DNA of 64,000 nt from Roseicyclus mahoneyensis (GTDB taxonomy: Bacteria > Pseudomonadota > Alphaproteobacteria > Rhodobacterales > Rhodobacteraceae). The stretch lies in contig NZ_QGGW01000013.1 of the NCBI RefSeq assembly GCF_003148775.1, positions 1 to 64,000 of the forward strand. Reading direction: 5' to 3'. This document shows, piece after piece, positions 57,654 to 64,000 of the stretch. The notes under the pieces are model-generated. The model had not been told where the DNA came from. It worked only from the letters and a program-made list of their open reading frames with translations, and did not search any database. A program made the translations under genes and the position numbers. Positions within the stretch are counted from its first letter, which is position 1; the number at the start of each line of letters is the position of its first letter.

Positions 57654-60600
57654 ATGACTTATCTCGCGCCTGTTGCGCCTCCCGTTCCTGTCCAATCTAG
57701 TGATCCCGCGCCCGCGCCCGCGCCCGCACCCGCGCCCGCGATCCTCGCCGTGGCCGAGGCTCTGCAGCCCGATCTCGCCCAAGGCTTCCAGATCGACGCG
57801 CTGCGTCTGCGGCTTGAGATGGAGCGCGCCTTTGGCGGCTCCGATGCCGATGGTGCCTGGGACTGGAAGCTTGCCTATGAGGCGGGCGAAGTGGCGCTCG
57901 TCCTCTTCCTGCGGAAATTCGGCCGTGCACTGCTCGCCCGGGCGGGCTCGCCTGCCGCGCTGCTGCCGATCCTCGCCAAGGTGGCCGGCCTCTTGCCGAC
58001 GCACACCCGCCGCTCGGAGGAGATGGAGCGCTTCCAGCAATTCTCGACGCCGCTGCCCATGGGGCTCGCGGCCTTGGCGGCTGCGCAGATCACCCCGCGT
58101 GACCTCGTCCTCGAGCCTTCCGCCGGGACCGGGCTTCTCGCGATCCTCGCCGAGATCGCTGGCGGCAGTCTCGCGCTGAACGAGCTGGCCGACACCCGCG
58201 CCGACCTCCTGCGCCTCCTCTTTCCGGAGCGACCCGTCACCACCTTTGACGCCGCGCAGATCGACGATCATCTGGACGCGGGCCTGCGCCCGAGCGTCAT
58301 CCTGATGAACCCACCATTCTCGGCGGTGGCCAATGTCGATGGCCGGACGACCGAGGCGACGGCGCGGCACTTGCGCTCGGCCCTTTCCCGGTTGGCCTCC
58401 GGCGGGCGTCTGGTCGCGATTACCGGCGCTAGCTTCGCGCCGGATGCGCCCGTTTGGTCCGAGACCTTCAGCCGGCTCACCGAGACCGCGCATCTGGTCT
58501 TCACCGGCGCTGTGTCGGGCGCCGCCTTCGCCAAGCATGGCACCAGCTTCGAGACGCGGATTTCGGTCTTCGACAAATGCCGGGGCGGCGAGCTGGGTGG
58601 CATCACCGCTGATCTCAGCCAGCCAATGGCTGCCGATGTGGCGCAGCTCCTCGCCCGGATCTTGGCCGAGGTCCCGCCGCGCCTCACGCTGGACGCGGTC
58701 GATGTCGCTCCATCCCGGTCCTCTTCCCCCTTCCCGGGAATTCCTGCCCGTGCGTCTGGCACAGTGGCTGGGAACCCGCGTGCCACTCCGTCGGCCAGCG
58801 TCGCAGCGAATGTCTCTGCGCCAGATGCCGAAGACCTCGCCTACACGCTGCGCGAGACGGAGGACGACCACGGCGCTGCGCGCCTGTCCGATGCGATCTA
58901 CGAGACCTTCCGTCTGCAGGCGATCGACATCCCCGGCGCGGCCCCGCACCCGACTAAGCTGGTGCAGTCGGCGGCGATGGCATCTGTCGCGCCCCCGAAA
59001 CCCTCCTATCGTCCGAAACTCCCCGCCGCCGTGCTGCGCGACGGCCTCCTTTCCGACGCGCAGCTCGAGACGGTAATCTATGCGGGCGAAGCGCATTCCG
59101 CGCATCTTGCGGGGTTGTGGTGCGTCGATGAAACCGGCGACATGGTCTCGGCCGCCAAAGAGGATGATTCCGATGCCATCCGCTTCCGGCGCGGCTTCTT
59201 CCTTGGCGATGGCACTGGCGCGGGCAAGGGCCGCCAGTCGGCCGGAATTGTTCTGGACAACTGGGCGCAAGGCCGGCGCAAGGCGCTCTGGATTTCCAAA
59301 AGCGACAAGCTGCTGGAAGATGCGCAGCGCGACTGGTCTGCCTTGGGGCAAGAGCGGCTGCTCGTCACGCCGCTGTCGCGCTTTGCCCAAGGCAAGGACA
59401 TTCCGCTGACCAAAGGCATTCTGTTCACCACCTATGCCACGCTGAGATCCGAGGAGCGGGGCGCAAAAAAGTCCCGCGTCGATCAGATCGTCGACTGGCT
59501 CGGGGCTGATTTCGACGGGGTGATCTTGTTTGACGAAAGCCATGCCATGGCCAACGCCGCCGGATCAAAGGGCGAGCGCGGCGATGTCACGGCCTCGCAG
59601 CAGGGCAGGGCGGGCCTGCGCCTGCAGCATAAGCTGCCCAATGCCCGCGTGGTCTATGTTTCGGCCACCGGCGCAACCTCGGTGCACAACCTCGCCTATG
59701 CGCAGCGCCTCGGGCTCTGGGGTGGCGAGGACTTTCCGTTTTCGACGCGGGCGGAATTTGTGCAAGCTATCGAAGCTGGCGGCGTTGCCGCGATGGAGGT
59801 CCTGGCCCGCGATTTGCGGTCGCTTGGCCTCTACACGGCGCGCTCGCTGTCCTATGACGGCGTCGAATACGAGATGCTGGAACATGCGCTGACGCCGGAG
59901 CAGCGCGGGATCTATGATGCATATGCGCTCGCCTTCGGAGTCATACATCGGAACCTGTCCGCGGCGCTGGAAGCGGCCAACATTACTGGCGAATCCGGCG
60001 GTACGCTGAACCGCCAGGCCAAGTCCGCCGCCCGCTCGGCTTTCGAGTCCGCCAAGCAGCGCTTCTTCGGCCATCTGCTGACCTCGATGAAAACCCCCAC
60101 CTTGATCTCCAGCATCGAGGCCGATCTCGCAGCGGGCCATGCGGCCGTCATCCAGATCGTCTCGACCGGCGAGGCGCTGATGGAGCGCCGCCTGTCGGAG
60201 ATCCCCACCGAGGAATGGAACGACATCCGCGTCGACATCACGCCGCGCGAGTACGTCCTGGACTACCTCGCGCATTCCTTCCCGGTGCAGCTCTACGAGC
60301 CCTTCACCGACAGCGAGGGCAATCTGTCGTCCCGGCCCGTGGTGCGGGATGGCCAGCCGGTCGAATGCCGCGAGGCTGCGCGCCGGCGCGACGCGCTGAT
60401 CGAGAAGCTGGCGTCATTGCCGCCCGTGCCGGGCGCGCTCGACCAGATCATCCAACGCTTCGGCACCGACCTCGTGGCCGAGGTCACGGGCCGCTCGCGC
60501 CGCATCGTGCGCAAGGGCGAGGGTCCTGCCGCGCGTCTTGTCGTGGAAAGCCGGGCGGGGTCTGCCAACCTCGCGGAAACCGCCGCCTTCATGGATGACC

Positions 60601-62042
60601 AGAAGCGCATCCTGATCTTTTCGGATGCCGGTGGCACGGGGCGCAGCTATCACGCCGACCTTGGCGCGAAAAACCAACGACTGCGGGTCCATTACCTTCT
60701 GGAACCCGGCTGGAAGGCCGACGCCGCGATCCAGGGCCTTGGGCGCACCAATCGCACCAATCAGGCGCAGCCGCCGCTGTTCCGGCCAGTGGCCACGGAT
60801 GTGAAAGCAGAGAAACGCTTCCTCTCCACCATCGCGCGCCGCCTCGACACGCTCGGCGCCATCACGCGCGGGCAGCGCCAGACCGGCGGGCAGGGGCTGT
60901 TCCGCCCCGAGGACAACCTCGAGAGCCCCTATGCCCGCGACGCGCTGCGCCAGCTTTATCGCCGCATCTATCGCGGCGACGTGACGGGTTGCTCGCTCGG
61001 GGCCTTCGAGGATGCGACCGGCTTGAGCTTGACCGATGACAACGGTCTGAAGGACGACCTGCCGCCGATCACGACCTTCCTCAATCGCCTGCTCGCGCTG
61101 ACGATCGACATGCAGGCCGTGCTGTTCTCGGCCTTCGAGGAACTTCTCGATGCGCGGATCGAGGGTGCTATCGCTGCCGCGGTCTATGACCTCGGGCTCG
61201 AGACGCTCCGCGCAGAGAGCTTCCGCGTCACGGACGCGCGGGTCATCTATACCCATCCTGGCTCGGGTGCGGAAACCCAGCTTCTGACCATCGCGGAAAA
61301 GCGGCGCAACACGCCGACCGCGCTCGCGGATGCGCTGGACTGGCTCGACGATCCCAAGGCTCGCCTTCTCGTCAACAGCCGCTCGGGCCGGGCCGCCGTG
61401 CAGGTGCCCGCCACCAGCCTGATGCTGGACGACGGCACCATCGAGCCCCGCCTGCGGCTGATCCGCCCGACTGACGCCAGCACCGTGCCTGCAAAGCTGA
61501 TGGACGACACGCACTGGCTCGAGGCCGACCACGCGGCATTCACCGCCGCTTGGACTGCCGAACTGGCCGAGGTGCCGGAATTCACGGAAACCACGCTGCA
61601 CATCGTGGCGGGGCTGCTGCTGCCGATCTGGAAGCAACTGCCGCAGGATGAGACCCGCGTCTACCGACTGCAAACCGACGATGGCCAGCGCATCATCGGT
61701 CGCCGCGTTTCGCCCGCCTGGGTCGCGACGACGCTGGCGGATGACGCGCCGCAGCTGACAGCCGCACAGGTTCATGCCCTCGTTCTGGAGGGCAAGACCG
61801 TGATACGGCTGACTGACGGGATGGAGTTGCACCGGTCCCGCGCCATGGGCGTCAACCGGATCGAGCTGTCCGGGTTCACAGAAGCGGCCAAGGACCGGCT
61901 CAAGGCCGATGGCTTCTTCTCCGAGATCATTGCCTGGAAGTTGCGGCTCTTCTGCCCAGCAGACTCCAGCGGCATCGCAGTGCTTGATCGTCTGCTTGCA
62001 CGTTGTCCCGTGACAGGACTACATGCGCGCGGAGGGTGTTGA
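57654..62042 (+). CDS. Strawberry-notch-type helicase fused to adenine methyltransferase
   Basis: A 1462-residue enzyme. After a Pro-Ala tract (about 22-33) comes a methyltransferase domain with LEPSAGTGLLAIL at about 151 (SAM site) and NPPFSAVA at about 219, the NPPF signature of DNA amino-methyltransferases. A linker follows, then a superfamily 2 helicase of the strawberry-notch kind: Walker A GDGTGAGKGRQ near 523, DESH box LFDESHAMAN near 625, and the C-terminal half with GTGRSYHADLGAKNQ and GLGRTNRTNQAQ near 1030. Such fusions occur on large alphaproteobacterial plasmids and phages. It probably modifies and remodels plasmid DNA, possibly against restriction or during establishment. The primase-like gene begins four bases later. 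Confidence 0.9.
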   Translation: MTYLAPVAPPVPVQSSDPAPAPAPAPAPAILAVAEALQPDLAQGFQIDALRLRLEMERAFGGSDADGAWDWKLAYEAGEVALVLFLRKFGRALLARAGSPAALLPILAKVAGLLPTHTRRSEEMERFQQFSTPLPMGLAALAAAQITPRDLVLEPSAGTGLLAILAEIAGGSLALNELADTRADLLRLLFPERPVTTFDAAQIDDHLDAGLRPSVILMNPPFSAVANVDGRTTEATARHLRSALSRLASGGRLVAITGASFAPDAPVWSETFSRLTETAHLVFTGAVSGAAFAKHGTSFETRISVFDKCRGGELGGITADLSQPMAADVAQLLARILAEVPPRLTLDAVDVAPSRSSSPFPGIPARASGTVAGNPRATPSASVAANVSAPDAEDLAYTLRETEDDHGAARLSDAIYETFRLQAIDIPGAAPHPTKLVQSAAMASVAPPKPSYRPKLPAAVLRDGLLSDAQLETVIYAGEAHSAHLAGLWCVDETGDMVSAAKEDDSDAIRFRRGFFLGDGTGAGKGRQSAGIVLDNWAQGRRKALWISKSDKLLEDAQRDWSALGQERLLVTPLSRFAQGKDIPLTKGILFTTYATLRSEERGAKKSRVDQIVDWLGADFDGVILFDESHAMANAAGSKGERGDVTASQQGRAGLRLQHKLPNARVVYVSATGATSVHNLAYAQRLGLWGGEDFPFSTRAEFVQAIEAGGVAAMEVLARDLRSLGLYTARSLSYDGVEYEMLEHALTPEQRGIYDAYALAFGVIHRNLSAALEAANITGESGGTLNRQAKSAARSAFESAKQRFFGHLLTSMKTPTLISSIEADLAAGHAAVIQIVSTGEALMERRLSEIPTEEWNDIRVDITPREYVLDYLAHSFPVQLYEPFTDSEGNLSSRPVVRDGQPVECREAARRRDALIEKLASLPPVPGALDQIIQRFGTDLVAEVTGRSRRIVRKGEGPAARLVVESRAGSANLAETAAFMDDQKRILIFSDAGGTGRSYHADLGAKNQRLRVHYLLEPGWKADAAIQGLGRTNRTNQAQPPLFRPVATDVKAEKRFLSTIARRLDTLGAITRGQRQTGGQGLFRPEDNLESPYARDALRQLYRRIYRGDVTGCSLGAFEDATGLSLTDDNGLKDDLPPITTFLNRLLALTIDMQAVLFSAFEELLDARIEGAIAAAVYDLGLETLRAESFRVTDARVIYTHPGSGAETQLLTIAEKRRNTPTALADALDWLDDPKARLLVNSRSGRAAVQVPATSLMLDDGTIEPRLRLIRPTDASTVPAKLMDDTHWLEADHAAFTAAWTAELAEVPEFTETTLHIVAGLLLPIWKQLPQDETRVYRLQTDDGQRIIGRRVSPAWVATTLADDAPQLTAAQVHALVLEGKTVIRLTDGMELHRSRAMGVNRIELSGFTEAAKDRLKADGFFSEIIAWKLRLFCPADSSGIAVLDRLLARCPVTGLHARGGC

Positions 62043-62045
62043 GCC

Positions 62046-63077
62046 ATGTATTCCGAGACCGAAGATGTGATCCGCGCACTCGCGGAGAATGCAGAGAGCG
62101 TGTGTCGCGCCTACCTTCCCGCCGGACGGCGGGAGGGGTCCTACTGGATCGTCGGCGATTTGCAGAACAACCACGGCCGGTCGCTCTTCGTGCGGCTGAC
62201 TGGACCCACATCAGGACCGGGAGCCCGTGGCAAATGGCAGGACGCGGCTGTCGGACTGCATGGCGATCTCCTCGACATCATCCGCGAGCGAACCGGGATC
62301 TCGCGCTTTCCCGATCTTCTGGCCGAGGCCCGAGCGCATTTGGGCCGTCCGCAGCCGGTCCGCACGGATGCATCGGTGCCGAAGAAGGCCAAGGCCCCCG
62401 GCGGCACACCAGCGGCGGCAGCGCGTTTGTTTGCAGCCTCCGTGCCGGTCGCAGGCACGCTTGCCGACAGCTATCTGCGCGCCCGGGGCCTCACCCAAGG
62501 CGGCAAGATGAGCGCCCTGCGCTTCCACCCCAAGTGCTGGCATCGGGATGAGAGCCAGAGCAAGCCTGTCCCCAGACCGGCGCTGATCGCGGCTGTCACC
62601 AATGGGGCAGGGGCCTTGCAGGGTGTGCATCGCACTTGGTTGGCGCCTGACGGTCAGGGGAAGGCGGCTTTCGAGACGCAGCGGCGTGCCATGGGTCACC
62701 TCCTCGGCAACGCCGTCAGGTTGACCCCGCATGACGACATCCTCGTGGTCGGCGAAGGCATCGAGACCATGCTTTCGCTTGTTGAGGCAGCCCCAGGCCT
62801 TCCCGTCTGGGCGGCACTCTCGTCGGGTCACCTCGGGTCCACCCTGCTACCAGAGGGGGTGCAGCGCCTCTACATCGCCATCGACCGCGATCGGGCGGGG
62901 CGGGGCGCGGCAGAGAGGTTGAGCGCCAGCGCCCTTGATGCCGGGATTGCCGTCCGGGTGCTGGAACCGCGGCTCGGGGATTTCAACGATGATCTCCGGG
63001 CGAACGGCAAAGAGGCGCTGCGCCAGCATCTGGCAAGTCAGATCGGGCCAGTGGATCGGCATCGCCTGTCAGGCTGA
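62046..63077 (+). CDS. TOPRIM-domain primase-like protein
   Basis: A 343-residue protein of the DUF7146/TOPRIM kind. The N-terminal part (about 1-100) resembles the zinc-binding-like start of plasmid primases but lacks clear cysteines; the middle has AGTLADSYLRARGL; the TOPRIM domain (about 230-300) shows LVVGEGIETMLS with the catalytic Glu and YIAIDRDRAGRGAAERL with the DxD. It probably makes primers on single-stranded plasmid DNA after transfer. It follows the helicase gene with a four-base gap, so the two are co-transcribed. Confidence 0.85.
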   Translation: MYSETEDVIRALAENAESVCRAYLPAGRREGSYWIVGDLQNNHGRSLFVRLTGPTSGPGARGKWQDAAVGLHGDLLDIIRERTGISRFPDLLAEARAHLGRPQPVRTDASVPKKAKAPGGTPAAAARLFAASVPVAGTLADSYLRARGLTQGGKMSALRFHPKCWHRDESQSKPVPRPALIAAVTNGAGALQGVHRTWLAPDGQGKAAFETQRRAMGHLLGNAVRLTPHDDILVVGEGIETMLSLVEAAPGLPVWAALSSGHLGSTLLPEGVQRLYIAIDRDRAGRGAAERLSASALDAGIAVRVLEPRLGDFNDDLRANGKEALRQHLASQIGPVDRHRLSG

Positions 63078-63446
63078 GCTGCATCGCGCGGGGGGCGGTC
63101 AGGGGACAGCGGCGCAGGGGTCACGGATCCCTGTCATGGCTGTGGACCGTCACCTTCGCCTCATCCCGGGCCATACTCATCCACCCGTCAGCCCTGTCGG
63201 CCTTCAAGAGATGGGCAGGCGGCCGTCAAAGGTGCCGCCCCTTCAAGGACGGGGGGCGACTGATTTCCGCCGGCGGGGACGAGCCCCGCCTTTGCATCGC
63301 GAAGCAAATCAGCCGCCCCCCGTCCTCCTCCACATGCGTTCCGGCCCCGAAAGGGGGTGAAGGGGCGTCCCCCGTGACGGCTTTCGCAGCCCATGAAGGC
63401 CGCGCGGGATGTCGCGCGGACGAGAGAGGCCCGGAGGCAAGAACCG
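63078..63446 (+). promoter_or_regulatory. Structured leader of the DUF2493 gene
   Basis: A 370-base non-coding stretch. A 20-base near-perfect inverted repeat (GGACGGGGGGCGACTGATTT at 63247 and its complement ending at 63325) encloses a second hairpin GGCGGGG/CCCCGCC with a 5-base loop. It is followed by CTCCTCCACATGCG and CCCCGAAAGGGGG, words that recur ahead of the RadC-like gene. Likely an RNA structure that controls the downstream gene, or a terminator for the primase operon. Confidence 0.55.
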
Positions 63447-64000
63447 ATGACGATCCACACCCACGACGACGCGTATGAACCCGCCCACACCGCATCCCAG
63501 ACCGCCCATGCGCTCGACGAGCTGCAGCTCTATGGCTACCGTCCCTTTGACGAGCCCGATCCGCGCCCGATGCCCGATGGGCAGCGCCTAGCGGTCGCCG
63601 TCGCCGACATCTTCGACGCCCTCGTAGCGACCCTCGAAGACACCCGCATGGAACCCGACCTCGAAGAGGTGCTCTGGGGCCAGGTCAACCTCTTCCACCG
63701 CGCCACGGCCCGGATCGAGCGGTCGCTTGACGAGAACGAGCAGGCGCAGCGCCGCCTCCAGCGCGAGCAGGACGGCTCCGAGGTGAAATCCACTGAACTC
63801 GAGCGCCTGACGGCCGAAGGCCTGACCCTGATCGAACGGCGCAACTGCATGGATATGATGCGCGATCACGCCGCCACCGAGTTTGTCCATCACACGGGAT
63901 CGACCTGGCGCCCTCGCACCGGTTCGATGGTGAACCGCCAGCACATGACCGCGGCGCTGATCGACAGCCGCGATTTCCTCGCCGCCAAGCGCCGCGCGGA
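63447..64000 (+). CDS. DUF2493 family protein (3' end outside window)
   Basis: The first 184 residues of a gene that runs off the right edge. The ATG at 63447 has GGAGG ahead of it. The sequence MTIHTHDDAYEPAHTASQTA, ELQLYGYRPFDEPDPRPMP, FDALVATLEDTRMEPDLEEV and ERLTAEGLTLIERRNCMDMMRD is typical of the N-terminal region of plasmid DUF2493 proteins, which carry a SLOG-like Rossmann nucleotide-binding domain further on (not visible here). Role unknown; a nucleotide-sensing function is inferred for the family. Confidence 0.85.
   Translation, partial: MTIHTHDDAYEPAHTASQTAHALDELQLYGYRPFDEPDPRPMPDGQRLAVAVADIFDALVATLEDTRMEPDLEEVLWGQVNLFHRATARIERSLDENEQAQRRLQREQDGSEVKSTELERLTAEGLTLIERRNCMDMMRDHAATEFVHHTGSTWRPRTGSMVNRQHMTAALIDSRDFLAAKRRA

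Noticed and set aside
57708-57745. GC-rich simple repeat, possible regulatory tract
   Set aside because: It encodes an in-frame Pro-Ala tract of the helicase fusion; a low-complexity linker explains it.
57531-59543. Long minus-strand open frame opposite the methyltransferase-helicase
   Set aside because: Shadow of a gene with many verified motifs; composition is that of antisense GC-rich DNA.
1-64000. tRNA or rRNA genes, intact insertion sequences
   Set aside because: No cloverleaf, rRNA-like stretch or DDE/HUH transposase was recognised on either strand.

Overview
The window reads as part of a large conjugative repABC plasmid (or a plasmid-derived contig) from an alphaproteobacterium, most likely Rhodobacterales. 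The reasons are the repA-repB-repC replicon with an antisense RNA gene between repB and repC, consistently GC-rich coding sequence, a VirB/VirD4 conjugation system with a VirD2-like relaxase, and a run of DUF932/DUF6878/DUF6915/DUF2493-type genes familiar from plasmids of that group. The genus cannot be fixed from the sequence alone.

Layout. 1-1845 holds the end of a probable BREX type 3 locus (PglZ, cut by the window edge, and a BrxA-like protein). 1870-3331 holds a self-regulated Fic gene and a 56-residue ORF. 3483-10335 is the DNA-processing half of conjugation: a ParA/VirC1-like ATPase and partner on one strand, a palindrome-rich intergenic region that is the best oriT candidate, then a MobC-like protein, relaxase and VirD4 on the other strand. 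11364-22763 (minus strand) is a tightly overlapping mating-pair operon: VirB1, B2, B3, B4, a lipoprotein, a lytic transglycosylase with VirB5-like ends, VirB5, B8, B9, B10, B11, an exported protein and VirB6. 22985-36981 is cargo: exported proteins, a DNase I-fold hydrolase, an SMC-like ATPase, a membrane/ImmA-IrrE/Beta-protein operon, a PIN toxin-antitoxin pair, a DUF1612 regulator, a serine recombinase and a DUF4143 ATPase.

37075-41108 is the replicon: an orphan AbrB-type antitoxin, repA, repB, a predicted counter-transcribed RNA with an intrinsic terminator, repC, and two parS-like palindromes directly after repC. From 41215 to the right edge lies a mostly plus-strand module of plasmid housekeeping genes: a 723-residue ParB-like protein, SSB, DUF932, a short RadC/JAB protein, many small DUFs, a 1462-residue methyltransferase-helicase of the strawberry-notch type, a TOPRIM primase-like protein and a DUF2493 protein. 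It is interrupted by a minus-strand AAA-DUF4435 (TOPRIM) fusion that resembles PARIS, an H-NS-like protein, an AT-richer periplasmic protein and a mobile mystery protein A/B pair.

How it fits together: repABC and parS keep the plasmid, the relaxase/VirD4/VirB set transfers it, TA and Fic pairs may stabilise it, and BREX-like, PARIS-like and SMC-like ATPase genes would protect the host or exclude competitors. The plus-strand module shares recurring 5' leader sequences, which suggests common post-transcriptional or zygotic control of plasmid establishment genes. No rRNA, tRNA, CRISPR array or intact insertion sequence was seen.
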